Shown here piece after piece: positions 45,832-54,858 of a DNA stretch of 64,000 nucleotides. Location of the stretch: NCBI RefSeq assembly GCF_002944315.1, contig NZ_CP024314.1, positions 2,315,651-2,379,650 on the forward strand, given 5' to 3'. The stretch comes from Rhizobium sp. NXC24 (GTDB lineage Bacteria > Pseudomonadota > Alphaproteobacteria > Rhizobiales > Rhizobiaceae). A program made the translations under genes and the position numbers. Under the pieces are notes generated by a model that was given only the letters and a program-made list of their open reading frames with translations, was not told the DNA's origin and ran no database searches. Each line of letters begins with the position of its first letter. The stretch's first letter is position 1.

Positions 45832-45933
45832 TCATTGACTGGATTGGAAAGGGATCGCGCCGGCGAGATCGAGATTCTGCTCGCCGGTCGAGACGCGCAT
45901 GTAGCCAATCAGCATGTCACTCCGCGTTTCCAT
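45832..45933 (-). pseudogene. N-terminal remnant of a serine recombinase (resolvase)
   Basis: On the minus strand, from an ATG at 45915 (or 45933 in frame), the sequence reads MLIGYMRVSTGEQNLDLAG, then a few unrelated residues and a stop at 45832. This is the conserved start of Tn3/Pin-type resolvases, including the active-site Ser in RVST and the Gln of the DQNLDLQ motif. Only the first 20 residues survive out of about 190. It lies in the 418-bp gap 45747-46164, which otherwise holds the nearby inverted repeat and nothing else I can identify. Confidence 0.65.
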
Positions 45934-46164
45934 ATTAACTCAGACGGCAGGGAGTCTATCGGCTGTAGGTTTCTAAATAGGTATTGATGAAAATTAAGAC
46001 TTTCGCGGTTCGGTTTCCGTGACAAAAATAGCCCGCGTATTTAACCAGGGGCTTGTCGAAATAATCCGAGCAAGAGATGGTCGGCTCTGCTACCCCGCAT
46101 TGCACGATCCACCTCGGCCATGTGTGTCAGGAAGAGAAGTCTCCACTCTGCAATAGGTCATCTT

Positions 46165-46803
46165 ATGTCTGAGATTCCCCGCACTTCGGTTCCCAAAATC
46201 TGGCCGGCAAGCCGTGAGCCGGGTTTCCATAAGGTGTTTGAACTAACCCTGGATGATCATCTGGCGATTCAGCACACGACGCGCCAGCTACTGCCACTGC
46301 GGCCTTCCGTGCTTGCCATCTCGTTCATTGCGCTGTTCGTCGCTCTCATCACAAGCTACGATAGCTGGCGCTCCGGCAACGTGGTGCGGTTTGCCTTGGT
46401 GGTCGTCGCGACGGTGGCTCTATGCGCTCTGGCAACGGTCGTCCTGATCAAGCCGGCGCGCGCACTGCTGCGCGCCATGTATCGTCGAGGGCTGGTCAAA
46501 AATGGCGGAGCGGGCGTACCGGTCGAGGCATGGGTGGATCAGGAAGGTATCCGCTTTACAGCGAACGGTCAGACGCTGAGCTGCCCGTGGCCGTCGCTCC
46601 GCGCGATCGAGGAAGAGAATGGCACTTTTTATTTCTGGATGTCCAAGACATGGGCGCATGTCTGGCCTGATCGCATTTTCGCTTCCGCAGAGGAACGACA
46701 GCATTTCCGCGACTATATTTTGAAGTGGTCCGGGCGTCCGATCGCCTCGCCGCCAGTTCTCGCCAGACTCGGCGCTGGCGGGCGGGCCAATCTTCCCGAT
46801 TGA
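46165..46803 (+). CDS. YcxB-like membrane-anchored protein
   Basis: The start MSEIPRTSVPKIWP at 46165 gives 212 residues. Two helices (about 50-68 and 75-95: SVLAISFIALFVALIT and FALVVVATVALCALATVVLI) precede a soluble tail with SWxxLRAIEEENGTFYFWMSKTWAHVWPDRIFAS-type pattern, as in the YcxB C-terminal domain. Function of the family is unknown. It stands alone between the recombinase remnant and serA. Confidence 0.72.
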   Translation: MSEIPRTSVPKIWPASREPGFHKVFELTLDDHLAIQHTTRQLLPLRPSVLAISFIALFVALITSYDSWRSGNVVRFALVVVATVALCALATVVLIKPARALLRAMYRRGLVKNGGAGVPVEAWVDQEGIRFTANGQTLSCPWPSLRAIEEENGTFYFWMSKTWAHVWPDRIFASAEERQHFRDYILKWSGRPIASPPVLARLGAGGRANLPD

Positions 46804-47064
46804 AGGAACGCAGCCTCGGGCAGCGACAACACTTGCGCTCGCTCGCAAAACATCGCCGAACGTGCTTTCTCATCTTCGATCGGTTATGAGCCGATTCCCC
46901 AAAAGTCGTCGACCATGGGCGTGGTCCTTTGCCGCCAAATATGGTTGAGTTTGTTCTTGCGCTGTCCGCCGGATGGTCGCTAAAGCATGTTGCCATATCT
47001 GTGCGTTTCTCTGGCCGACAAGCGACCTCGGCTTAATCGAATGCGACAATCGAAGGCAATTCAA

Positions 47065-48303
47065 ATGACCCGACATCTTTCTCTTCCGCGCGATCGGATT
47101 TCCGTACTTCTGCTTGAGGGCATCAGTCAGAGCGCCGTGGACTACTTTTCGTCGTCCGGCTACGTCAATCTCACGCATTTGCCGAAGGCTCTGGATGACA
47201 AGGATCTCAAAAGTCATATAGCCGATGCGCATATCATTGGAATTCGCTCACGCACACATCTGACAGACGAAATTTTCAGATCCGCCAAAAAGCTTATCGC
47301 CGTCGGTTGTTTTTCCGTGGGGACCAATCAGGTCGACCTGGATGCAGCGCGTCGACGCGGAATCCCCGTATTCAACGCTCCTTATTCGAACACGCGCTCG
47401 GTTGCAGAGCTTGTGATCGGCGAAATCATCATGCTGACCAGGCAGATTTTCCCGCGTTCAGCATCCGCCCACAAAGGTGGGTGGGAAAAATCGGCCGTAG
47501 GCAGTCGTGAGGTGCGCGGGAAAACGCTGGGCATCGTCGGCTACGGCAACATTGGGTCGCAGCTTAGCGTCCTTGCGGAAAGCATGGGCATGATTGTGCG
47601 CTATTTCGATCCTTCAGATAAGCTTCGCCACGGCAATTCAGAGTCGATGGCAACGCTCGGCGAGCTTCTCGAAATCTCGGATTATGTGACGATGCATGTT
47701 CCGGAAACCAGTTCGACGCAAAACATGATCACTGAAGCCGAACTGCGCAGGATGAAAAAGGGAGCCATTTTCATCAACAATTCGCGCGGGACCGTGGTGG
47801 ATCTCGAAGCGCTTGCCAAGGTTTTGAAAGAAGGACATCTCGCGGGTGCGGCTGTGGATGTGTTCCCGAAGGAGCCGGCATCAAATAGCGAGCGCTTCGA
47901 CACGCCGCTGCAGGGTTTGGATAATGTCATTCTCACTCCGCACATCGGCGGGTCGACCGAAGAAGCCCAGGAGCGCATTGGAAGGGAAGTCTCCAGGAAG
48001 CTTGTCGAGTATTCCGACGTCGGCTCGACGCTGGGCGCGGTCAATTTTCCCCAGGTTCAATTGCCGCCACGTCCAAATGGAACGCGTTTCATCCATGTTC
48101 ATGAAAATCGCCCTGGCATCCTGAACAATCTGAATACGATTTTTTCGTCCCGTGGACTGAATATCGTCGGTGAGTTCCTACAGACGCACGGCGAAACGGG
48201 TTACGTGGTCATTGAAGTCGAGGACGTTGGCGAGACGCCGGATGACATACTTGACGCGCTTCGCCAGATTCCGGGGACGATACGAGCTCGATTGGTTTAC
48301 TGA
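47065..48303 (+). CDS. serA: D-3-phosphoglycerate dehydrogenase, E. coli SerA type
   Basis: The start at 47065 (MTRHLSLPRDRISVLL) gives 412 residues, the length of E. coli-type SerA. The NAD domain has GIVGYGNIGSQLSVLAESMGM, catalytic Arg/Glu/His in NNSRGTVVDLEAL, KEPASNSERFDTPLQGLDNVILTPHIGGSTEEAQ, and a C-terminal ACT domain (HENRPGILNNLNTIFSSRGLNIVGEFLQTHGE) that would bind serine. It oxidises 3-phosphoglycerate in serine synthesis. As a plasmid copy it is likely a paralog of a chromosomal gene; 2-hydroxyglutarate-type activity is possible too. Confidence 0.9.
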   Translation: MTRHLSLPRDRISVLLLEGISQSAVDYFSSSGYVNLTHLPKALDDKDLKSHIADAHIIGIRSRTHLTDEIFRSAKKLIAVGCFSVGTNQVDLDAARRRGIPVFNAPYSNTRSVAELVIGEIIMLTRQIFPRSASAHKGGWEKSAVGSREVRGKTLGIVGYGNIGSQLSVLAESMGMIVRYFDPSDKLRHGNSESMATLGELLEISDYVTMHVPETSSTQNMITEAELRRMKKGAIFINNSRGTVVDLEALAKVLKEGHLAGAAVDVFPKEPASNSERFDTPLQGLDNVILTPHIGGSTEEAQERIGREVSRKLVEYSDVGSTLGAVNFPQVQLPPRPNGTRFIHVHENRPGILNNLNTIFSSRGLNIVGEFLQTHGETGYVVIEVEDVGETPDDILDALRQIPGTIRARLVY

Positions 48304-48505
48304 CGCCGGTGGGAAATTGGCATTCTCTAGGTGTTTCTGAGAGAGCTTTGTCGCCAGCGACCCAATCAGGCTAAGATTCACGCAAGGGGCGAGTCCCGTC
48401 ACTTAAGAAAAGCCGATGGTGTGGAAGAACAGCGACATGCGCTCTGGCGCGGCATTGCGATCTTTCGACAGGCCTTATGCCGAAAACCACTGAAAGCTGC
48501 CCTTG

Positions 48506-49390
48506 ATGGATATCACCGTTGAATTGTGTTCTTATCCCGATCTCGACGATCGCATCGCCATTATCAGAGCAGCGGACGAAGTCGACAGCGTCTTCGTCCG
48601 CACCGAGAGATTCAACGTTCTGATTGATACGCTGGCGACCCCGGCCCTCTGTGCGAGGGCACTCGAACTGCTTGGCGGTCATTTGCAGGATCGACCGCTC
48701 GTTGTCGTCAACTCCCATATGGACTGGGATCATTTCTGGGGCAATGCGGCACTCCGCGGCGGAGTGCCGATCGTCGCGCATGCCAAAGCACTCGAGCGGT
48801 TGCATGATCCGTCATCCCGGCAAACTCTCAGCGACAAGATGCAGGAAAGCGCGCGGTTCCATGATGTCGAGATCATCGCACCCAATATCACCTTCGCTGG
48901 CGAGGAGATGGCGCTTCATGGCGGGGACCTCACGCTGGAGCTCATTCATACGCCCGGGCACGCTCCCGACCATGTGTCTGTGTGGATTCCCGAGATTCGC
49001 GTCTGCCTGGCCGTCGACGCAGTCGAGACGCCGATTCCGGAAGTTTGGAGCAAAGCTCCGGCTGACCTTCATGCGCTTTGCTCATCGTTGCAGCGGATCC
49101 GTGATTTGAAGGCAAATCACGTTGTCCTCGCGCACGGCCAAACCTCCGCACCATCCGTCGTGGACGAAAACCTTTCCTACTTCGCAGCATTGCGCGACCG
49201 CGTCGCCGAACTAGCTGATGAACACTTGGCTGATCCGGCTCTAAACGAGCGACCCGGCCTACGACTACAGGATTTTGTCAACGTCCCGGCTGCGATGCCG
49301 GCGGAGACCGCCGTCTTCTACGAGAACTGCCACAAATCGAACCTTCGCGCGGCTGTCGAAGCGCGAAAAGCCACGTTTGCGTTCATTTAG
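48506..49390 (+). CDS. Metallo-beta-lactamase fold hydrolase
   Basis: The ATG at 48506 is used rather than a TTG one codon earlier; 294 residues. The metal motif is the variant HMDWDHFWGN, where the second His of HxHxDH is Asp, as in a known subgroup of the superfamily. Later ligands are in LIHTPGHAPDHVSVWIPE, and AVDAVETPIPE, and VLAHGQTS. The substrate is not evident. A strong hairpin follows the stop directly. Confidence 0.87.
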   Translation: MDITVELCSYPDLDDRIAIIRAADEVDSVFVRTERFNVLIDTLATPALCARALELLGGHLQDRPLVVVNSHMDWDHFWGNAALRGGVPIVAHAKALERLHDPSSRQTLSDKMQESARFHDVEIIAPNITFAGEEMALHGGDLTLELIHTPGHAPDHVSVWIPEIRVCLAVDAVETPIPEVWSKAPADLHALCSSLQRIRDLKANHVVLAHGQTSAPSVVDENLSYFAALRDRVAELADEHLADPALNERPGLRLQDFVNVPAAMPAETAVFYENCHKSNLRAAVEARKATFAFI

Positions 49391-49391
49391 T

Positions 49392-49419
49392 GCGGATAGG
49401 CTTTTGTCGGCCTATCCGC
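49392..49419 (+). terminator. Strong hairpin directly after the MBL-fold gene
   Basis: GCGGATAGGC (49392-49401) and GCCTATCCGC (49410-49419) form a perfect 10-bp stem with an 8-base loop, starting one base after the TAG. The following bases TCGATT are not a real T-run, but position and stem strength favour a terminator. Confidence 0.6.
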
Positions 49420-49423
49420 TCGA

Positions 49424-49585
49424 TTAAGCAGAAACCTGAAACACACCATCAACATCGGTCGAAGCGAAAGCTCGCCTCGTTCCGCCTTGCGGGTGAAGTT
49501 ACGCAAATAACCACCCGCATTGTTGATGTGCCCTGCCCTCGTCACCGCGGTCGCGGTTTTCGGCCCGGGCGCATTGCAGGCGTTA
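49424..49585 (-). pseudogene. Vestigial 3' end of a repC gene
   Basis: On the minus strand this reads NACNAPGPKTATAV, TRAGHINNAGGYLRNFTR and KAERGELSLRPMLMV, which aligns with the end of the intact RepC in this window (DACNVMGPENAATV, QRAEHINSAGGYLRNLTR, RAQCGEFAIGPMLMA) with a short internal gap. About 50 of some 430 residues remain and the orientation is opposite to the living cassette. Differences from the intact copy suggest it came from another replicon and not from a recent duplication. It fills most of the 228-bp interval. Confidence 0.8.
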
Positions 49586-49618
49586 ACCACCGACCGCTTT
49601 GCTGCCCAGGTACGAAAC

Positions 49619-52600
49619 TTACGCCGCTTGCGACTGCGACAGTCCTTCCATCGCCACGGCGCGCGCCGTCACGAAATCGATCTTGCCAGAGCCGAGTACC
49701 GGCACCTTGCCGACGGTGACTTCGGCAGGGACCATCATTTCCGTGGCGCCCTTCGATTTGGCGAATGCCAGGAAATCGCTTCGGTTCGCATCCGGCGCAT
49801 CGGTCAGCAGGATAAGACGCTCGCCTTTCTTCGCATCCGGCACGGCCGATACGACGCTGAGAGCACCAGGCCAGAGCTGCGCGGCAAGGGTCTCCACGGC
49901 GGCAAGCGAGATCATTTCGCCGCCAATCTTGGCAAAGCGCTTGGCACGGCCGCGGATCTTGACGAAACCGTCCTCATCGATGGTGACGATGTCGCCGGTA
50001 TCGTGCCAGCCCTCCCGCAGCGGCTCGAGGACGCCGGGATTGTCGGCGCGCAGGTAGCCGGCCATCACATTGGCGCCGCGAATAAGAAGACGGCCGCCCT
50101 CGTCGATGCCGGGAACCGGATCGAGCTTCCATTCCATCCCCGGCATGATCTTGCCGACCGTTCCCGTGCGGTTGTACATCGGCGTATTCAGCGAGATCAC
50201 TGGGGCTGCTTCGGTCACGCCATAGCCTTCCAGGATACGCAGGCCGAATTTCTCCATATAGACCTCGCGGGTCGACGCCTTCACCGGCTCGGCGCCCGAG
50301 AAGATGTAGCGGATCGACCGGAGGTCGTAAGGATGAGCGGTGCGCGCATAGCCGTTCAGGAACGTATCCGTGCCGAAGACGATGGTGGCGTTCGAGACGT
50401 AGATCAGCTCCGGCACGATGCGGTAGTGCAGCGGCGACGGATAGAAGAACACCGGCACGCCCGAAACCAGCGGCAGGATCGTGCCCGCCGTCAGGCCGAA
50501 GGAATGGAACATCGGCAGAATGTTGAACACCTTGTCGCCGGGGTGGAAGTCTATGCGCGAGGCCGCCTGGGCTGCGTTCGATAGGATATTGCGGTGGCTC
50601 AGCACCACGCCCTTCGGCGCACCTTCGGAACCGGAGGTAAAGAGGATAACGGCCGGATCATCGGCACTGCGCTTGACCAGCGGCCGGTACTTGCGGACGA
50701 GGCCGACGATCTTGTCGAGCGAGGTGACCTGCGTGCGCAGTTCGTCCAGCCACACGAACGTCACGTGCTTTTCGAGTTCCTCGACCACCGGGCCGAGCTT
50801 GGCCTGGGTGATGAAAGCGCGTGAGCAGAGCACATGCTTGACCTCTGCCGTCCGGCAGGCCGACAGGATGTTCGCAGCGCCGGCCGTAAAATTCAGCATG
50901 GCCGGAACCTTGCCCGCCGACATGACGCCGAGGACGGTCGCGGCCGTGCCATTGGCGTTCGGCAGCATGACGCCGAGCGTCTTCTCGTTCGGGAACATCT
51001 TCCGGAACTTCGCGCCCAGCACCGCAGCACCGGTCAGGAGCTTGGCATAGGACAGCTTGCCGGCAATCGGATCTTCGACGGCGAGCTTCTTGCCGCCATA
51101 TTCATGGGCGCTTTCGATGACGCGGCCGAGGACGGTGTTGTCGGTGTCGGCGGTGCGGAACATCAGCGTCGACATGATCTGATAGAGAGCGGCACCGGCC
51201 GCGATGCGCCGTTTCCTGCCCTTGAGTTCTGCCGGAACGTCGAGCTTGACCGGCTCAAGGATCGTCACCTTGACCTTGGGGAAGAGACGGCGACGAACGT
51301 GACTCGAGGTCAGATAGGAGGCGTAGCTCTTTTCCAGGCCATCGATGCGAACGGGCACGATCATCGCGCCGGTCTTGTCTGCGACCATGGCCGCGCCGTC
51401 ATAGACCTTCATCAGCGTGCCGGTGACGGTCAGGCGACCCTCGGGGAAGATGCCGACCGGGCTGCCATCCTGGATCACCTTGATCAGCGAGCGCGTCGCC
51501 ATCGGCTTCGTCGGGTCGAGCGGCAGGAATTTGCACTTCGTCAAAAGCGGCCGCACCCACCATTTCTTGGCGAAGGCATAGTCGATCGCAAAGACAGGCT
51601 CTTCCTCGGTGATGGCAAGCGCCAGAGCACCGTCGAGCAGGCTCACATGGTTGAGCGCGATGATCGGCGCCGGGCCGGCCTTGCGGATGTTTTCAAGACC
51701 TTCGACTTCCAGCCGCATGAAGGCGCGGAAGATAATGGAGATGAGATCGCGGAAGGCGTTGGTCGGCAGCATTTTCAGCATGACCCAGGCGATCGCGATG
51801 TTAAGCACGGAGATGCTGAGAATGATGACCGGAACCGACAGCCCGACTGCCTGCAGCACAGCCACAAGCGCCAAGCCAACGGCAATAAAGAGAGCGGACA
51901 GGACATTCGATGCGCCGATGACGCGGGCGCGGCGATCCTCATGTGCCCAGCTCTGCATGGCCGAGAAAGTCGGAACGGCCAGGAAGGCACCACCGATTGC
52001 CATACCGGCGAGGTCGATGGCAACGCGAATGGTCTTCGGTCCGGCAAAGAAGGCAAGAATGGTTTCGGCATGGGCGGTCGACTGAAGGCCCCACAGGTTC
52101 CAGGCGAGATCGAGACCGAAGAGCGCAACAATCAGCATGCCGACGGGCGCCGGCAGCAGCACGATACGGCCTGCAGCCATCCAGCCGGCGATGGCCGAGC
52201 CGATGGCGACGGAGATGGCAAAGATCGCCAGATAAGCAGGGACGACAATTTCCGAGCCGCCGAGGATGTCGGTCACCATGACCGGCAGCATCGACATGAT
52301 GAAGGAGCCGACGAACCAGAACCAGCAGTTCATCAACGAGGCGCGCCAGATGCGGCTATCGGCGCGAAGTTCGTTCACGAGCCTGTAGCTGGAACGCACG
52401 ACATTGGTGTCGACGACCAGATCCGGCGCCTTGGAACCGGTCGAGGGGATCATGCGCGCAGCAAACCAGCAGAGGATGGAAAGCCCCATCATCATCGGGC
52501 CGAAGATCCAGACATTCTCGCCCTCGCGGAAGGCGACTGCCGCAACCATGGTGCCCGTGAGAATGGCGATGAAAGTGCCGCCCTCGATCCAGGCATTGGC

Positions 52601-53014
52601 CTTGGGAAGATCCCGGCTTTCCAGATGATCCGGCAGGATGCCGTATTTGATCGGCCCGAAGAGCGAGGAGATGACGCCAAAGCCGAAAAGGGCGAGCATC
52701 AGTATCCAGATGGACGAGAAGCCGATGCCGACGACGGAGATCGCTGCCACGCCAAGCTCACATCGCTTCAGAAGCTCAGCCATCTTCGCCTTGTCATATT
52801 TGTCGGCGAGTTCGCCGGCAATCGCCGACAAGAGCAGAAACGGCACGATGAAGATGCCGCCGGCAAGCGTCACCAGCGCCGCACCCTCCGTCGCCATCTC
52901 CGCTAGAATGACAAAAACCAGAGTCTGCTTGAGAAAATTATCGTTGAAAGCGGTGAGGAACTGCGTCCAAAACAGCGGCGCAAACTTCCTCGATCTCATT
53001 AAGTGCTTTTGCAT
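49619..53014 (-). CDS. aas: Trifunctional Aas-like protein: LplT transporter, PlsC acyltransferase, acyl-ACP synthetase
   Basis: The ATG at 53014 after GAGGGGTACGCC gives 1131 residues. An N-terminal twelve-helix MFS domain (about 1-400, FLTAFNDNFLKQTLVFVI) resembles lysophospholipid transporter LplT; a PlsC acyltransferase (about 430-600) has NHVSLLD and IFPEGRLTVTG; an AMP-forming acyl-ACP/CoA ligase fills the rest (LFTSGSEGAPKGVVLSHRN, GYGVTEAAP, DTGDIVTIDEDGFVKIRGRAKRFAKIGGE). Together these would flip lysophosphatidylethanolamine inward, activate a fatty acid and re-acylate the lipid. In E. coli LplT and Aas are separate proteins. Confidence 0.92.
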   Translation of the reverse strand: MQKHLMRSRKFAPLFWTQFLTAFNDNFLKQTLVFVILAEMATEGAALVTLAGGIFIVPFLLLSAIAGELADKYDKAKMAELLKRCELGVAAISVVGIGFSSIWILMLALFGFGVISSLFGPIKYGILPDHLESRDLPKANAWIEGGTFIAILTGTMVAAVAFREGENVWIFGPMMMGLSILCWFAARMIPSTGSKAPDLVVDTNVVRSSYRLVNELRADSRIWRASLMNCWFWFVGSFIMSMLPVMVTDILGGSEIVVPAYLAIFAISVAIGSAIAGWMAAGRIVLLPAPVGMLIVALFGLDLAWNLWGLQSTAHAETILAFFAGPKTIRVAIDLAGMAIGGAFLAVPTFSAMQSWAHEDRRARVIGASNVLSALFIAVGLALVAVLQAVGLSVPVIILSISVLNIAIAWVMLKMLPTNAFRDLISIIFRAFMRLEVEGLENIRKAGPAPIIALNHVSLLDGALALAITEEEPVFAIDYAFAKKWWVRPLLTKCKFLPLDPTKPMATRSLIKVIQDGSPVGIFPEGRLTVTGTLMKVYDGAAMVADKTGAMIVPVRIDGLEKSYASYLTSSHVRRRLFPKVKVTILEPVKLDVPAELKGRKRRIAAGAALYQIMSTLMFRTADTDNTVLGRVIESAHEYGGKKLAVEDPIAGKLSYAKLLTGAAVLGAKFRKMFPNEKTLGVMLPNANGTAATVLGVMSAGKVPAMLNFTAGAANILSACRTAEVKHVLCSRAFITQAKLGPVVEELEKHVTFVWLDELRTQVTSLDKIVGLVRKYRPLVKRSADDPAVILFTSGSEGAPKGVVLSHRNILSNAAQAASRIDFHPGDKVFNILPMFHSFGLTAGTILPLVSGVPVFFYPSPLHYRIVPELIYVSNATIVFGTDTFLNGYARTAHPYDLRSIRYIFSGAEPVKASTREVYMEKFGLRILEGYGVTEAAPVISLNTPMYNRTGTVGKIMPGMEWKLDPVPGIDEGGRLLIRGANVMAGYLRADNPGVLEPLREGWHDTGDIVTIDEDGFVKIRGRAKRFAKIGGEMISLAAVETLAAQLWPGALSVVSAVPDAKKGERLILLTDAPDANRSDFLAFAKSKGATEMMVPAEVTVGKVPVLGSGKIDFVTARAVAMEGLSQSQAA

Positions 53015-53104
53015 GGCGTACCCCTCATTCAGCCAACAAGACGCCACAGAGTTATTACGCAAAGGTTGAGCGCCGATACAACTCTGCGGCGTCGTTAATA
53101 AAGT

Positions 53105-53386
53105 TTAGTCCTGACCGTCACGATTGAACTTAACCAGCAGCTTTTCCGTGCGGGCATCCTCTACCTTGCGGATCAGCCTGTCAGCCTCGGCATTGTCGCG
53201 GATCGTCTTGGTCACGTTGACCGCCGTCTGCACCAGCATCAGGATGCCCATGGCGAGATAGCCTTTGCCCCAGAGATCGATCGGCATCATGTAGAGACCG
53301 ACGAACAGCATGAAGGCGGCGGCGCCGAAGGAGATGTAGGAAAAGCTGACCCAAGCCTGGGAGTGTTTCTGGAAGCTGTCGTTCAT
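53105..53386 (-). CDS. YiaA/YiaB-family inner-membrane protein
   Basis: The 93-residue protein has the two-helix YiaAB domain (WVSFSYISFGAAAFMLFVGLYMMPIDLWGKGYLAMGILMLVQTAVNVTKTIRD) and a charged cytoplasmic tail. Its role is unknown. It lies 37 bp downstream of pspA on the same strand with a GAGG ribosome site, so it probably belongs to the same envelope-stress operon under the neighbouring TetR regulator. Confidence 0.88.
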   Translation of the reverse strand: MNDSFQKHSQAWVSFSYISFGAAAFMLFVGLYMMPIDLWGKGYLAMGILMLVQTAVNVTKTIRDNAEADRLIRKVEDARTEKLLVKFNRDGQD

Positions 53387-53423
53387 GATCGTATCCTCTC
53401 TTATGTGTTTGATGTGTTTGGTT

Positions 53424-54113
53424 TCAGGCTGCTGAATTCATGCGTTCGCGAAGGCGGGCGAGCACGCCATCGGCCGAGGGGCCAAGCGGTGCGCCGAAGC
53501 CGGCGCTGGCGAGTTTTTCGATGACGATTTCGGGCCGGCTCGCGGCGTCCATTTCCTTCATGGCCGATGCGGTGATCTCGCAGCGATTTTGATAGGCCTG
53601 GAGGCGGGCAAGCGTTTCCTCGGCCTCGTCGAGCGTAACCAGGCCAGCGGCGGCGTCGCTAACGGCATTAAGCTTCTGTGTCTGTTCGGTGGCACGAGCC
53701 AGCCGCTCGCCACGCTGCAATTGCTGCAGACGCGCTTCCGATGCGCGGACGGTTGCCTTGAGCTTACCGATCGTCTGGATGAATTGCGCCTGTGCCTTCT
53801 CGGAGGCATCGCGCTCAGCCTCGAGCTGGGCAATCGCTTCTGCCGCTTCCCGGGCAAGCTCGTCACTGCCCTTCTGCAGGGCGGCAATGGCCCGGGTTTC
53901 CAGATCCGCGATGCGCGCGGTGATCGCCATGTGCTGGCTCTTTTCCTGCTCATTCTGCGCAATGGCAACCGCCACTGCTCGCCGCGCCGACTGGATGGCG
54001 CTCGCCGCGTCGCGGATCTGCTGCGCAAGCAGCGGCACGGCATTGCGATCGATGAACGCCTGCTCCGCATCGTAGGCCCGGCCGCGGATGAGCGTCAGAA
54101 TTGAATTGAACAT
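53424..54113 (-). CDS. pspA: PspA/IM30-family envelope stress protein
   Basis: The 229-residue protein is almost wholly alpha-helical coiled coil, with the family start FNSILTLIRGRAYDAEQAFIDRNAVPLLAQQIRDA and long heptad regions through residue 200. PspA proteins are ESCRT-III-like and protect damaged membranes. A GGGAGACGACAA site precedes the ATG. Three palindromic operators lie just upstream, between it and the divergent TetR gene. No pspBC or pspF genes are near. Confidence 0.9.
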   Translation of the reverse strand: MFNSILTLIRGRAYDAEQAFIDRNAVPLLAQQIRDAASAIQSARRAVAVAIAQNEQEKSQHMAITARIADLETRAIAALQKGSDELAREAAEAIAQLEAERDASEKAQAQFIQTIGKLKATVRASEARLQQLQRGERLARATEQTQKLNAVSDAAAGLVTLDEAEETLARLQAYQNRCEITASAMKEMDAASRPEIVIEKLASAGFGAPLGPSADGVLARLRERMNSAA

Positions 54114-54130
54114 TTGTCGTCTCCCGTTTA

Positions 54131-54202
54131 TGAACGATGTTCATGAAATGATGTATGCCAGAATCGTGAACGTCGTTCAAGAATAATTTTGAACGACGTT
54201 CA
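54131..54202. promoter_or_regulatory. Three TetR-type operators (TGAACGNNGTTCA) between pspA and tetR-like gene
   Basis: Three 13-bp palindromes are present: TGAACGATGTTCA (54131-54143), TGAACGTCGTTCA (54167-54179) and TGAACGACGTTCA (54190-54202). Centre distances are 36 and 23 bp. The last ends 22 bp before the tetR-like start and the first begins 18 bp before pspA, so the repressor could control both promoters. Confidence 0.85.
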
Positions 54203-54223
54203 AAAATCGGATTGGAATGGTTA

Positions 54224-54832
54224 ATGGCGAGAAAAACCCTGGAAAAGCGCGAGGATCTGAGGTTGCGGCTGATCGAGGCGGCGCGAAATCGCATCGCGAC
54301 CGACGGCCTTTCCAACCTCAGGGCACGCGACGTCACGCAGGATGTCGGCTGCGCTCTTGGAGGTCTCTATACGGTCTTTGCCGATCTCGACGATCTCGTC
54401 ATTCACGTCAATTCGTCGACGCTGAAGGCGCTTGAAGCCTCGCTGACGCTGGCGGAGGTCAAGGATCACACGCCGACGGACCGCCTGCGCAACCTCGCAC
54501 GCGGTTATCTGCGGTTCGCGGTCGCTCATCGCAATCTATGGAAGGCGCTCTTCGACCATCGGCCGCCGGATAATCGCCCGAGCCCCGAATGGCATCTGGA
54601 AGAGCACATGTTTTTGATGGGCATCATTGCCGAGCCGCTTGCCGAACTGCAGCCGACCATGTCGGAGACGGCGCGCGCCATCCGTGCGCGAACCTTGTTC
54701 GGCGCCGTTCACGGCGTCGTCAGCATCAGCCTCGAAGGGCGGTTCGTCGGCCTGCCGGTTGAAAGCCTGGAACGGGAGCTCGACGACTTCATCCTGACGG
54801 TCGCGGCCGGAGCCGCGGCAAGGCAGGGCTAA
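54224..54832 (+). CDS. TetR-family regulator
   Basis: The ATG at 54224 gives 202 residues (MARKTLEKREDLRLRLIEAARNRIATDGLSNLRARDVTQDVGCALGGLYTVFADLDDLVIHVNSSTL), a typical TetR helix-turn-helix in residues 10-60 and an all-helical ligand domain resembling the TetR C-terminal WHG-type domain (RFAVAHRNLWKALFDHRPP). It is divergent from pspA and flanked by three matching palindromes, which are its likely targets. Confidence 0.92.
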   Translation: MARKTLEKREDLRLRLIEAARNRIATDGLSNLRARDVTQDVGCALGGLYTVFADLDDLVIHVNSSTLKALEASLTLAEVKDHTPTDRLRNLARGYLRFAVAHRNLWKALFDHRPPDNRPSPEWHLEEHMFLMGIIAEPLAELQPTMSETARAIRARTLFGAVHGVVSISLEGRFVGLPVESLERELDDFILTVAAGAAARQG

Positions 54833-54858
54833 AGCAGGGACCGGGATGGCGTGCCCGA

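Noticed and set aside
45860..45887. CCGGCGAG/CTCGCCGG 8-bp hairpin in the gap after the MATE gene
   Set aside because: It falls inside the resolvase remnant coding stretch, so the pairing may be incidental; not called as a terminator.
50834..52906. Open frame of about 690 codons opposite the Aas-like gene
   Set aside because: Antisense shadow of a well-supported three-domain gene; composition is not protein-like.
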